Numbered from the stretch's first letter, positions 23,343 to 35,015 are shown. The stretch: DNA of 64,000 nt from Aphanomyces cochlioides (GCA_019828595.1 JAHQRK010000016.1:1302001-1366000), one strand, 5' to 3'. Program-made: numbers and translations. Notes: a model not told the origin generated them from the sequence alone.

Positions 23343-25760
23343 GCTAACTTCCAATGATTCCTGAATCACAAACGCTGTCTATATCAGATAGTACCGATCG
23401 CAAAACAATATTTGGAGTCCAAATGCCAGGATGACCGTCAAGCCGTCCGTCTTCAACTAATACATGGATGTTCAATTTTGATGTCACTCTCGAAAGGGCA
23501 ACATATAACTATCCATGGGAAAAGATTGGATCTTGTAGGTATAATCCGACGTGATTAATCGTTTGCCCTTGGCATTTGTGGATGGTTATAGCGAATGCTA
23601 GTCTGACTGGGAATTGTCGACGTTTCAATTCAAATGGCCAAGAATTATTTGGGTTCACAATTAAGTCAATTCGAGGGATGAGTACATCTTTATCTGCATG
23701 GTCTCCAGAGAGAATACGCGCTTGAATTACGTTGCAGTGCAGAGCCGTGACAATCATGCGAGTGCCGTTGCACATATATTTGCAGGACAAATATTCCTCA
23801 CCAACATGATAACAGAACCAACTTTTAATTGAAGCTTGTGTTGAGGAAAATTGTTCACTTCAAGTGTGTTTAAGAATTCAACAGGAAAGTTAAGCGAAGC
23901 ACCTTCATCACTTGCAGTGTTCTTGGGATCGGCAATACTATCTGCAGATACATATTCTCGTATTTCACTTTGTAGAGCGTTCAAAATGGTACAATTGAGT
24001 TCATCAACAACGTCATGTTTTGGAGCAAGAAGTGTTCTGCCAGCCAAATATTGCTGTTGGGTCTTTAAAGTCCAATCTTCATATAGATGATTTTTAGTTA
24101 AGTCACCATAAATTGATGCAATGAGGTTATCAAGACTTGTATCGTCCATGTATTCCATAGCAATGTCATCTGGAATTCAAATTTTGCCATTGATATGTGG
24201 GGCAGATCCTTCGCCGATTGAAACTAAATATTCTGCAAATTCTTTCATTTCTACAATTCTTTCCATTACCAGGTTTGGATTGAGTAGTCTCATATTTACA
24301 CTCAAGCGTACACGATTTGGTTGAATATATGGCCACAGATAGCTTCGAGATAAGATAGCTCTGGCTGCTGCCGATTCGTCTTCTCCTGGCAGAACTGGTA
24401 GAAGCTGTTTGAAACCTCCAGAGAAAATTACAATTTTCCCACCAAAGGGTTCATTGCATTTTGTAATGTCTTGAAACATTCGATCCACAGCTTCGACGAT
24501 ATATCGATGCACCATTGAAATTTCATCCCAAATAATGATCTTAGCTTTGAGTAAAGTCTCTGTCATATCACTGTTAAGACTATATGTACATGACATTGTT
24601 TCAGTCGGAGTACAGATAGGGATTCCAAATCGACTGTGGACAGTGCGGCCACCCATTAAAAGAAGTGATGCTAAGCCAGAGGAAGCAACTGCAATTCCTA
24701 CATGCCCTTGGAGTCGAGCATACGCTAGCAAAATTTGACAAATAAATGTCTTACCCGACCCTCCTTCACCTTCCAAAAAGTACAAATTGTTGGCTGTCGG
24801 ATTTTCAATCACCGATGAAATGCGATTAAAGAAGCTCTTGTGCTCAAGAGTTCCTTTCTGGAGTTCCTTCACAATGTTTTGTAATTGGGGTTTTTGAAAG
24901 TGGGCATAACTCAACTCTTCATGCAGGAGTGAATTGGCACTTAGTTCTTCTGGTCTGTTGAATAGTGCTGGTAGTGCAGGCAATAAGTTTGAGATCACAT
25001 ACACACTCAATGATGAACCCATTGATTTCAAACATTTATCGATTTTAAGTAATGTACAACCAAGAACTTGTGCGTCAATGTATTCGTGATCATGGGAGTC
25101 ACGAAGTTCACGTGTTAATCGATAGCAGTGATCTTCCGATAGAGAATCATAATGAGTTCTCCATAATTTGGCAACATCAGTCGGATTGCAGAACGATAAA
25201 ATCATACAAAACATGTTTCTTAAATTTCGAGGCATACTAAAGTGTGCGGCTTCGTGCAAAGATCGGTCCCATTCCAAATCTGAAGCCAAAAGACCCAATG
25301 AAATACACGCTTCTTTATTTGAAGCAAAAAGAACACCATCCACGGTCCTTAAATCTTCAAACGACTTTGGACACTCTTTGTAGTTCAGTAAAATTCGGAG
25401 AGCATGACGCTCAAAATCTCTTGGATTGACAGTGTGAATTCGTGCAATTGTTTTTGTCATGTGAATTCGAGGTGTCCAGTCACGTTTCTGGCTGTTCCAC
25501 ACAAAATGGTCTGTGACATCAATGTATTTCAAGTTTTTAACGTTTGGATGATTTGGATTGTTGTGGCAAAGTTTAAATAATTGAGTAAGTTTTGTGGCTC
25601 GGCCACGATTACGAATATTCTCTGGTGTTTCGTCTTCGCACCATTGAACGGCTTGTTTACCACATAGATGGACAGGCAAAATCTCAACAGAGTGACTACT
25701 CCAATGTGTTTCGAAACCAAAATTTCGCCAAATGGCTTCTGTCGATGATACGTATCGCAT
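23343..25760 (-). pseudogene. Helitron Pif1-like helicase region, interrupted
   Basis: The main open part (24177-25760) carries the Helitron DLRTVDGV motif, then Walker A GEGGSGKT and Walker B IIWDEISMVHR, followed by FSGGFKQLLPV. The frame is interrupted near 24170, continues to 23754, shifts near 23790 (IMLVRNI / CNGTRMIVTAL), and goes on to LAFAITIHKCQGQT (helicase motif VI). A single TAG at about 23509 replaces a codon just after IFSHG. Beyond it LYVALSRVTSKLNIHVLVE reads on to a stop near 23343. In an active element this domain unwinds DNA during rolling-circle transposition. Confidence 0.88.
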
Positions 25761-25847
25761 GGATTCATGAAGCGTAATTTCGTCATTAATATCTACTTCA
25801 ATGTCGGCACGGTCGGGACTTGTACATAAATGTCATTTACTGTTGGT

Positions 25848-27532
25848 TTACCACAAAGTACCTTTGAAGATGTACTTATAGATATACTTAATGGATTTCA
25901 CAGATGTACAAATTTCGACATTGATATGACAATTATACTTCAAGGATAGTCGAGGACAGTATGGCACCACTCGAGAATTTCTTAGACCATCTCTGCGACG
26001 TCGATAAAGAGGATAGCCATTAGTGTCAGTACACGTTTCTTCAACAAAAATCTTTGGAAAACCTTTTTTGCAGTTGCCATCATCCTTAAGACATCTAGAG
26101 TCACAATTGTGTAAATGGTGACGTTTAATAATGTCGTAAAGTCTTGGTTGTGTTGTTTGGTTGGGCATTTCAGCCGAGACAAAGCCATCAATTTGACGTG
26201 CACGGTCAATTCTATTCTTGAGTCTCACCAAAATATGGGCGTGGGGTAATCCTCGTTTTTGAAATTCAACTGTATATGTGCAATACTGAACTTCTCCTAG
26301 CTCTTTTCCATCCATGATATCCTTTCTTAGCTGATGTAGCTTCATCTCAAACACTCGACAGACAATATCCATGCGATAATGAGCTAGTGGTTTCGTATCA
26401 AGGCCACTGAAGATTTCAATGAACTCTAAAGCATCGTCAATTTCCTTCCAACGCGGGTTACATGTAATTGTAATGAACAAATCCGGTTTACCAAATTTCC
26501 GTACCAATGCCATGGAGTTTTGATAATTACGATTGATGTGACGATCACTTCCACTGTATGAAGCTGGTAAAATTACACGACGGCCAACATTTGTAGGATC
26601 AAAATCTCCGGGCATAGCATCTTGGACATTGCTGTATAAATCAGCTCGAATGCGTTCTTGATTTTCTCTGTACCAACGCAATTCATTCATGACTCGTCGA
26701 CAATATTGATCAGTCCAATACTGAAGTGAAATTCGTCCACCTTCATGCAAGGGTGAAAATGGTAGTCTTTGATAAAGTTTGTACTTAGTGTACTCAATAA
26801 TAGTTAATCGTTTGGATGAGGCAATATCGGGATCATGAACCATGTTAAAATCCCGCCCACTCTCAGCCAGGGGAAATAGAATTGGATATTGCAAAGGTTC
26901 ATATGAAGCAGCAATTTCAGAAACTTGTTGAATCTTCCCTTGTCGTGGCATCACAACAACGTCACGTCCAACAGATTTTAGATCATAATCCATACAAATC
27001 GCTACCTCGGCGACTTCAGGAGCATTGTAAGTACGACTGTTTCGTCCATGTCTTGGGCGAATACTAACTCGTACATCGTGACGATCGAATGAGTCGTTAC
27101 CATCATAATTATTACGTAGTTGCTCGACGACATCGGACAAATTCATGAACCTACTCATACATGATTTCATAAATTCTGTGAACATACGATTTGGCAAAGC
27201 TATTATGCTTCGTCATGATACTTTGCATACGCCTCATAATACTCATTTGGTGAGGCTCAAAGTTGAAGGAAGTTGCCATGTTTGCACGAATTAATTCTTG
27301 TTCATCTGGTGCAAGGACATAAATTTGTGCGTAATTTTGCGGGTTGGAACCGTGGCTCAAACGCACCAATGTTGTGAATCAACTGTCCTCGAATCTTGTA
27401 AGCTGGTGGTCCATGAAGGAGATGTTGCTCTTTAGCACCAATGGAGGTGTAAGCAAACAGTGCATTATATCTAATTTCATCTATTAACGACGCCATCGTA
27501 ATATCAATCTTATTTGCGAGACAGATCTGCAA
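25848..27532 (-). pseudogene. Helitron Rep (HUH endonuclease) and N-terminal domain
   Basis: The 449-codon frame 25848-27197 holds the Rep motifs in order: DLFITITCNPRW; the two-histidine metal site VEFQKRGLPHAHILVRL; and the tyrosine motif IKYIYKYIFKG, whose Tyr residues would cut and join the DNA strand. Upstream, 27151-27532 in other frames gives the Helitron N-terminal domain (RYNALFAFTSIGAKEQ), joined to Rep by at least two frameshifts. A break also lies between Rep and helicase (25760-25848). Confidence 0.88.
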
Positions 27533-27599
27533 ACATGTTACTTCGAAAGGTGCTCATATACCACATCATGTCAGCCTTGAACATCGCCTCGTCACAGGC

Positions 27600-28283
27600 A
27601 TTCAGCACATATTGACCATGTTCAACTTGGTCTTTGTACATGTCGAGCCATACAGGATCTCTAATTGGCTTAATTTTATTGCTCAAACAGCAAGGGGTTA
27701 GTCGTTTATGTCGCTCAGTCGCCCATAGCAGCGCTCCACAATATTCACATCTCGAATCGTACGATAAGCTAGGTAGAACCTCGGGTATTGAGTGTTTCTT
27801 TCGATCAATATTTCAAGTGGTTGAAATGCTAATGCGTTTTGAAAAGGTTCGGTGTCAGAGTTTATCGATACATCATGATTTATAGTATTTATTGTTTGTT
27901 CAGGTCTAGTAGTTTGCGAGTCATTGTTTATCGATGATTGCGGTGAAGCAGCTTGTTGAACACTGTGCACATGCAAAGACACTTCATCCCGACGCCTTTT
28001 GTTTGATATGTCATTAATGATGCTTGATTTTGATCGTCTGATTCGTCTAAACACGCGTTATCTATTAATTGTACTTCGTTTGGTATTACTTTGAGGAATT
28101 GCGAGAGTTCAAGGGTGTTGTTGATGGTTCAGGGCGTACAGCAGGATGTATTTGCTCTACTTGATTCGGTAAATCTAAGCATTTTTGGTAAATAAGTGGT
28201 AATTTCATGTCATTTCCTACTTTGCACAGTTCGATTCCACGTTCCATTTGATAAGGAGTTGCTCTCGGCTTGATCATTACCAT
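27600..28283 (-). pseudogene. Helitron N-terminal region with zinc-binding motif, frameshifted
   Basis: Short frames at 28086-28283 and 27698-28054 give a polar, Ser/Asn-rich N-terminus. Just downstream, in a shifted frame near 27715-27750, is CEYCGALLWATER followed by CC. This parallels the CRHCEAKIW...CC zinc motif of the second Helitron family in this window, which places these frames at the start of the RepHel protein. Confidence 0.65.
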
Positions 28284-28530
28284 TTACAGTGGGATGCCGT
28301 GGTGCTTGGATCCCATCCAGTCCATCTCTTGGAGCCTGTGCATCTTCACTCATGTTTGATCTACAAAATGTTGAGGCTTCCGATATTCATTTATTAATTC
28401 ACATTGGAATTGGAGCTCGAGGAGTGTCCTGTCCTTCGATCCTTCCGGGTCTTCTTCATTTCACGAGAGAGCAAACGTCCGTGTTGAACAATGTGAACAC
28501 TGATGAGGAGCAATAGTATTGTCCAATCAT

Positions 28531-28680
28531 ATATTGTCCAGTTGATGATCGGTACATAATTTAATCAACATGTCATTCCTCGACGGAATGTCATTGCAGC
28601 CCCTTAATATATTGTCCAGTTGATGATCGGTATATAATTTAATCATGTTATTCCTCGACAGAATGCCATTGCGGTCCCTA
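28531..28680. repeat. Two tandem copies of a ~75-bp unit
   Basis: Both copies begin ATATTGTCCAGTTGATGATC (28531 and 28607) and run through a TTCCTCGAC.GAATG core to CCCTTAAT/CCCTAAT. A few substitutions and a 3-base deletion separate them. It lies just outside the right end of the minus-strand Helitron; function unknown. Confidence 0.85.
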
Positions 28681-29556
28681 ATTTCTTGGACGAAACAAAC
28701 TCGCGTTCGAGAGTTTCGTCGCCATCATAGTTTCTTGTTTTTACTCGACAACACCTGCCAAACTCATAATAGACTCACATTGATATTCAAAATTCACACA
28801 GCCATATCGTCAAACGTTGGATTGGAATGCTTGACATACGTATTGAAAATTTTCCGTCCGGATACTGAATCAAAATCATCCGCAGTCTCGAAATGTATAA
28901 AGGACTCGAAATGTATAAAGGAGGATCTTGACTGTGTGGATGCGACCTCACAATGCGATAAACTCAGCCACAATCAATAGCACGTGGTGATGTCTATATT
29001 GGCCAAACAATTAAGTAGACAGTAAAGCAAATGAAGGATGCTGGTGAAGTGTCAAATCAATGCTGCCCACAACCGAAAGCTTCACGATGCAAGCATTGGC
29101 AGTGCACAATTTGATGGATTGAGCAACAGAGTACGAAGTAGTTTTTCGTATTGATGGCATTGATTTCATTGATTTAATGAAAACCAAGGTGATAATATCG
29201 TGGGTATGAGGCATCGCGTATTGGATAGTTTTGCGAGTGCATTTTCCAATATCGCGGTTTACTGAAGATTTGGATGAGTGACGTACCATGCTAAAGCTCC
29301 AACAACGTTTCAGGTCTTCCATTTTGCAGCATATAAATCGACACGAGTGCCGAATTATGCAGACACAATCGCCATCATCCTCACTTTGGGAACACTTCCC
29401 CAAGTAACCGTGATATAATTAAGACAGAAACGAGGTTAAAGACACTGCTCCCATGCCTGTTGCCATGGGCTTTCAATCAAATACTCGAAGGGTGCGATAC
29501 ATGCATGTTAGGTATAACGCTTCGATGAGGACATTTAGAACATGTGAAATAATCCA
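28681..29556. other. Gene-poor stretch
   Basis: No coding region is supported. A 130-codon minus-strand frame (29011-29403) is cysteine-rich but matches nothing I recognise and has no paralogue in the window, so I do not call it. A short CGAAATGTATAAAGGA direct repeat is near 28890-28920. Confidence 0.4.
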
Positions 29557-30858
29557 TTAGGGATGATATTTAGAAACAACAGCATCAACAGCCCGCTTTG
29601 CAGCAAGTTCAATTCTTCTGCCAATTGCCATAAACGTTTGCATTGGTTGTGGCTCTTGGCCTCGCGGAAGTAGTGTATTCGTGTCGAGCGAGCTCCAACA
29701 GTCAATCAGGATTTCAGCTGCATCCAGGCGATCGCAGGTGCCTTGAGAATCGACCATATGCAGCACAGTTTGGATATAACAACTATGAGCATCCTTAGCT
29801 CGCACCACGACCCTATGAGACGAGTAAGCTAAAAGAGGTATCTCCTTGGGAAACCATCCGCTTTCGTCGTTGACAGCCCCTTGGTCCATTTGTGGGATGA
29901 GCTCGTCATTTAACACAGATCGCCAGAGTACAATATCCCTGTCATCTTCTGGAAAATACTTTCGCACAAAGTTGGAGTGGACTTCCCCTGTAGTGTTGGC
30001 TAGGCGAAGCGTACGATATACTGTGAAGTCGTCCATTCTCTGGAATACCTTGGTCAAGGTCAACAAAGTTTCAACATCGCAAGTACCTCTTCGCCCGGTA
30101 AGTCTGGGCCGTGGGTACCATTTACGACATCCCAAAGTGCTTCTCCCACGGGGCGAAATGGAGCAGGAACTGTGAGGTGGTAAACAGCTTCAATGACAAC
30201 TTTTCCGTCGTCTCGAATGAGAGGATGCACTCGCAAAAAGTCTTGACCAGTGTAATCATGCAGACCGGCGCTTGTCATAATGTAGTGAAGGCGACGGTAC
30301 TCGCGATCTGCAATTGCATGAATCGCTGCAACACGAAGTGCAGCATGGGCTGCAAGTTTGTATTCTTGCCAACTGGGCGATGCCAAGTCTGCGTCCAACT
30401 ACAAACATGATATTAAACTCCTTGTCGACTAGCCCAAGTCTCACTGATAAACGAGGTTTCTCGTGCATCGAGGCCTCGAGTAGTTCAATGAAAGTAGCGT
30501 ACTCATGGACTTGCGATCGCAGCTTTTCGTTCTCCTGGATCGCCCGTTCTTTCTCAAGGCGCTGTTGTCGTGCAGCACCTTCCCACACCGACATGGGTAC
30601 CATCGAGGCAACGTACTGTCGTTTAGCTTGCCTTAGCTGAACTTTGAGATCTGCTATTTCTTGGCGAAGCTTGTCCATCTCACGAAGTTGGCGAGCGCGG
30701 GAAGTGTTGGGGTTTGGTGCTTTTGGCTGCTTGACGGGCTCTGCTAGCAAATTGTAAACATAGGAAAGCTCGTCGTGGAGCTGATCGTCGACTGCAAACA
30801 GCATGGGAAGGCCATCGTTATCTTCAGGGGTCCATTGCATCTTGGCCTCATCGGACAT
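29557..30858 (-). CDS. Coiled-coil (bZIP-like) protein with START-like C-terminal region
   Basis: Three exons, 30445-30858, 30087-30398 and 29557-30048, join to 405 residues. GT-AG introns are 46 and 38 nt. Residues 15-40 are acidic. A short basic stretch (NPNTSRARQLRE, 49-60) leads into a leucine-rich coiled coil (60-80). A second helical stretch (95-132) precedes the first intron. The remaining 270 residues are a mixed alpha/beta region like that of the large oomycete family described as bZIP-like or START-like proteins. DNA binding is not certain because the basic region is weak; lipid binding is only suggested by the fold class. The ATG at 30858 is chosen over an upstream GTG because the two paralogues at 36 and 37 kb start at the same place. 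It is the only intact member here. Confidence 0.75.
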
Positions 30859-31657
30859 CTTGACTTGTGCAACGACAGCTTCAAGGTACAAATTTGGGAA
30901 TGGTTGTCCAGTAGACACAAAGGCTGACCAGCACTCACATGAGTACTGTACTCGTTCAAAACGACGTGGATCCTCTAACTAAAGATCGCAAAAAGAACGC
31001 TCAGGATGGCCATGGCCTCGACGTGACGTTTCGAAGTAGACGCTACTCGTTATAGACGTTCAAAAAACCTGCGTTGTTGGATTGTGCAGTCAGCAGAGAG
31101 GATGGACATGCAAGTTCCAGTGTGTTCCTGTCAGTTCAGACGTTGTGGCGAATAGCTAGAACTTGTATGTCTCAGGAAGCTCTTGGACAATTCGGAACGT
31201 TCGCGGCGCAGACTTATTCCTCGAATGATGATAGTAGTCGTCCTCAAGAAATTGAAATCCAGCATCTCGATACATCCGTCCAGTCCCAGTCACTGACAAT
31301 CCCACAACAATAGTTCTGACTTATTCCAGTCACTGAAAGTATGTAGATGGGGTAGACGACATCCAGTCGACATTGAGCTTTCAATTCGATGACTTGCGTT
31401 GACTTGGTTCCACCATGCGATTTTTCATGCCAACAAGAGATTTTGAATCAAGGACCGATTAAAAGTGAAATGTGTAGATATATTGAAGTCGTTACAGAGC
31501 AAGCTGTTGCTCCTTCGACCTGGGCTTGACTTCTGACCGCGAGCGAGTTTTGGGTACATTATCAAACTCCCAACTTGTTCGTTTGGGCTGTTGACAAGCG
31601 GCGATCTTGATCTTGTGCAATTGTAGTTAGACCACTGAAAATATCTTTCGATGAGCT
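30859..31657. other. Intergenic stretch
   Basis: I see no supported gene. The short plus-strand frame 31074-31313 has no recognisable features. Confidence 0.35.
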
Positions 31658-32094
31658 CTACTCATATGTGGCTGTTGTCGTTCGCTGAATACATTTGAGC
31701 GGGTTGACGTTCATGGTCTGAGCAAGTAGTATGGTTGAGTCGAGTGAGTTCCACCAGCCAGCAGAATTTGAGCGGTTTCGAGACAAGTGCCGCGGGTGTC
31801 GACCATTCACGAGATGGATTGGATGCATCAACCATCCACGCTTGGACTGCAAGCCTATCATAAGTCAGACCCGACATGTTGACCTTTGAGGCATCTAATT
31901 GCGGATTAGCCTCCCACTGGAAATCTTCGATCATATTCAAGATCAAAATGTTGTTTTGTCCAAGGTTACTCATATCATGAAGCTTGTGAGCCTAGGTCGT
32001 GTTGGGATATGGGGTTTGCGGTTTCTTTTCGAGCTCAATACACGTAAGCGAGTTCTTCTGAGAGCTGATCATCTACAGCAAACAACATGGGAAG
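31658..32094 (-). pseudogene. Fragments of the coiled-coil/START-like family
   Basis: 31658-31820 is alignable with the C-terminal exon of the gene at 29557-30858 (around its QGTCDRLDAAEILIDCW part), with frame breaks and stops. 32041-32094 matches the N-terminal part (LHDELSYVYNLL region: GAGCTGATCATCTACAGCAAAC). The middle of the gene is missing. The right fragment ends where the 342-bp direct repeat begins. Confidence 0.65.
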
Positions 32095-32436
32095 GCCAAC
32101 GTCCCCGTCGATCCTCGGTCATTCTGGAATTGACTTGCTGCTTCGTTCTTGATGAAGTATGGCATGGAAAATGCTTTTCGTGTTGTACAGGAAGCCAGAT
32201 CGGCACTCCAATCTTCCGTCACAACCATGTTGGAAAAAAGAGCATCAACGTAGAGGTCGGAGGGCCTAATACATATGAATAAGCAGACTCAATACTTGCA
32301 AGACCGCGGTGCTATTACCTCTCATTACGATAATGATGCCGACGACGAGCTCGATAGTCGATTTCTAAGGCTTAAAACACGCAGAAAGAGGCTTGGCAAT
32401 TGAGAATGGCGATCTTGGGCGATTCATGAGACTTTT
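32095..32436 (+). repeat. 342-bp direct repeat, left copy
   Basis: Almost identical to 34674-35015, with only a few substitutions. Both copies start GCCAACGTCCCCG and end GATTCATGAGACTTTT. It lacks the TG...CA ends expected of an LTR. It may be a transposon end, or a by-product of a local segmental duplication. Confidence 0.9.
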
Positions 32437-32577
32437 CCCTTTAAATCTTCCATGGAAGTCACTTACTTCATAAAAGACGTCTTGTTTCTCTTTTCTCAAA
32501 TAGAGATGCCAAGCCAAAACAATCCTACAACAAAAACTCTGGTATATTACGACAACAATTCAGCTTATATGAGCAAC

Positions 32578-33010
32578 AAGACGTCAGCCAGACCTAACAA
32601 AACAGTCACCTTTACCATTCAAACCATCTACCTTATCGAGTTCGGCGTGGGTTGGTTGGGATAAAGCTCAAACTTTACGTCATTCAAGAAGCCAACTTTG
32701 CCGAAGACTCAACACGGCCTACACGGAGATCTGTATCAACAACTTCTGGGGACGTGGAGATCCCACGTGGAATGTGTTGGGTCAACGGCAAAGTCGTCTT
32801 CTTGAACGTCGAAATATTTCAGCTTCGTCATGAGCAAAGCGCCTTGGATATGGTTGGAGAGGCACAAAGATATCATGCTGGTATCAGGGTCTTGGAGCCA
32901 ACTCCAACTTGGATGTCGGTGATCCTCTTTTTTGTGCATCCGGCAGATCCGGATACGGGATGTCAATTGCACACCTCCAAATGTCCTACGAAGTCCCTCT
33001 TTTGTCACTC
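32578..33010. pseudogene. Two CSRNP-like gene fragments in opposite orientation
   Basis: On the plus strand near 32578-32740, KTVTFTIQTIYLIEF then a shifted frame KLKLYVIQEANFAEDS match the KHVRFTTQTTFLFEVDLG and MKLKHFDMQQENVAEDP parts of the intact gene at 33319. On the minus strand, 32750-32850 encodes MTKLKYFDVQEDDFAVDP, the same motif again. The two meet near 32745, so this is a small inverted pair of gene pieces. Confidence 0.7.
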
Positions 33011-33318
33011 GGACAACAAAATTTCACAGTCAAGGAATCGAGCCGAACAGGTATCGATTTTGCAAGTCTTGGCAATGAATGTGCCGAGTGGCCAAGATCC
33101 CGATCAAGGCAACAAGGAGGGGTCCATACGGAAAGCATTGACCTCTAAACAGATATTTTTGTTACCGCGAGCTACAAATCTTGCATCTTTCTGTTGTTGA
33201 TCAAGTCATGGGCTCGAGTAGAGGAATACCTCTCAAATTCTATATTACGAACAATATCATCTTATGCAACCATTATATTTGCACCTCACGTTCAACAACC
33301 TCAAGATCTCGCGCGCAA

Positions 33319-34533
33319 ATGATGACATCAACAACCAGCTCCAAACGCACATGCCCATTCAACGACGGCAACGTCATTCTCAAGAAACTCAAGACTTTCG
33401 CTCGAAGCAAAGCCAGCTCCAAGCGGTCATGCCCATTCGATGAAGGCAAATCAATTCTCAAGAAACCCAAGACCATCGAGTGCTTTCCAACCAGTTCCAA
33501 GCTCGAATGCTCACTTGACGACAACAATACAACTCACAAGTACGACAAGACATCCGCACAAAGCGAGCCGAAACACGTCCGCTTCACAACTCAAACCACC
33601 TTCCTTTTCGAGGTCGACCTCGGTCAATGCACAATACCTCGCCAGGGCGCTTCGCTCGGCATGAAGTTGAAGCATTTCGACATGCAACAAGAAAACGTGG
33701 CCGAAGACCCAACACAGTCCACAAGAAACCTCTACGTCGAAGATGTCGAGCGACGTCGACGAATCCAGGCGACAGGAGTGACCCATGAAGACATCTTTGC
33801 TGCTCACTACGAATCTACCAAGATCTATGAAGGTCGAGCTGACACCGACGGTGAAGTTGAGGACGAGGACCTCGAAGCGCATCAAGTCCGGAAGAACCGC
33901 AAGCTCGGTCGTCCAGAAGACTACCATCCACCTGAAAGGACTCCACATCGCATTGACGAAGCCAATCGAATGTGGGACGAAATTCTCCTCACGCAAGGTT
34001 TGCGAAGCAATCCACCTCAACATCAAGAACGTCAGCAAGAACAGCAAGAACGCCAGCAACACGAACAGCTCCCTACACAAATCTTACACGGGCAACCTTG
34101 CACGATCACTCACGAGGAGCGAGTCCTCGCTGGTGTTGGTTGCACCTCTCGACCTCCCAAGCAAGTCCAATTTTCGAAGGCCGCGACATACTTGTTTCCA
34201 CTGACATTGGGTGGAAGTGCTCTCCCTTCCGATTCGCAGGCGCCTTTGGGGATGACGGCAAAGCACTGCGCCAAATACGTGGTTGACATTTCGGACCGGC
34301 AGCGTCGTTTGGACATGACGAAGGACGAAGTTTGTCGATGGTCCGTCGAATTTGATCACATTCCGTACACCGACCGCATGGAGCTTCTCAAGGCGGCCAA
34401 GGTCGACGAGCAGGATATTGCTACCTATGGTGCAGAGGTGTGCGGATATCGAAAAAGCCGACAAGAAGCCAGGGAGGACGTGCGTGCTGCGAATGCTCTC
34501 TGGATCCTCGCAAACCAGAATCCACAGCACTAG
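33319..34533 (+). CDS. Protein with two CSRNP-N-like domains (internal duplication)
   Basis: The frame is open from 33181 (TTG), with ATGs at 33208 and 33319; the latter starts the well-coded part and is preferred, giving 404 residues. Two similar halves are visible. Each has a V-x-F...T-x-[FY]-L-F beta stretch followed by LGM.(L/A)KH, then a basic segment and an EA/ANxxW motif. The second half has the clearest form: KQVQFSKAATYLFPLTLGG, then SALPSD and APLGMTAKH. This resembles the N-terminal domain of CSRNP/AXUD1 nuclear proteins (VSF...VYYF...G...LGM..RH). A Gln/Glu-rich linker separates the halves. Likely nuclear; the role is unknown. Pieces of the same gene lie just upstream in both orientations. 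It sits between two 342-bp direct repeats. Confidence 0.65.
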   Translation: MMTSTTSSKRTCPFNDGNVILKKLKTFARSKASSKRSCPFDEGKSILKKPKTIECFPTSSKLECSLDDNNTTHKYDKTSAQSEPKHVRFTTQTTFLFEVDLGQCTIPRQGASLGMKLKHFDMQQENVAEDPTQSTRNLYVEDVERRRRIQATGVTHEDIFAAHYESTKIYEGRADTDGEVEDEDLEAHQVRKNRKLGRPEDYHPPERTPHRIDEANRMWDEILLTQGLRSNPPQHQERQQEQQERQQHEQLPTQILHGQPCTITHEERVLAGVGCTSRPPKQVQFSKAATYLFPLTLGGSALPSDSQAPLGMTAKHCAKYVVDISDRQRRLDMTKDEVCRWSVEFDHIPYTDRMELLKAAKVDEQDIATYGAEVCGYRKSRQEAREDVRAANALWILANQNPQH

Positions 34534-34673
34534 GAGGTCAACATTGTACACTGCTCCCTCCTAATATATCACTAACTACTGTAATCAATGCATTCTCTTG
34601 TTCATTGCCTTCCAAGCTTGGTCATCGTTATTAGTTTGCTGCCCTTTTTTGCAGTTGTCGACATAGATTATTT

Positions 34674-35015
34674 GCCAACGTCCCCGTTGATCCTCGGTCA
34701 TTCTGGAATTGACTTGCTGCTTCGTTCTTGATGAAGTATGGCATGGAAAATGCTTTTCGTGTTGTACAGGAAGCCAGATCGGCACTCCAATCTTCCGTCA
34801 CAACCATGTTGGAAAAAAGAGCATCAACGTAGAGGTCGGAGGGCCTAATACATATGAATAAGCAGACTCAATACTTGCAAGACCGCGGTGCTATTACCTC
34901 TCATTACGATAATGATGCCGACGACGAGCTCGATAGTCGATTTCTAAGGCTTAAAACACGCAGAAAGAGGCTTGACAATTGAGAATGGCGATCTTGAGCG
35001 ATTCATGAGACTTTT
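34674..35015 (+). repeat. 342-bp direct repeat, right copy
   Basis: Near-identical partner of 32095-32436, 2579 bp downstream in the same orientation. Unlike the left copy it is not preceded by coiled-coil family sequence. Confidence 0.9.

Larger units (their letters stand above)
23343..28283 (-). mobile_element. Minus-strand Helitron (right copy), near-complete but with broken frames
   Basis: Coding parts appear in Helitron order along the minus strand: N-terminal zinc-binding region (about 27600-28283), Helitron N-terminal domain (27151-27532), HUH Rep (25848-27197) and Pif1-type helicase (23343-25760). Its coding sequence is clearly diverged from the plus-strand array at 46.7-64 kb, so it is a different family. 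I could not fix its terminal TC and CTRR ends. Confidence 0.88.

Noticed and set aside
29011..29403. Cysteine-rich 130-codon minus-strand frame as a gene
   Set aside because: No recognisable motif, no paralogue in the window, and codon content no better than neighbouring random frames.
32095..35015. LTR retrotransposon between the 342-bp direct repeats
   Set aside because: No TG...CA ends, primer-binding site or polypurine tract seen, and the interior has no gag/pol frame.
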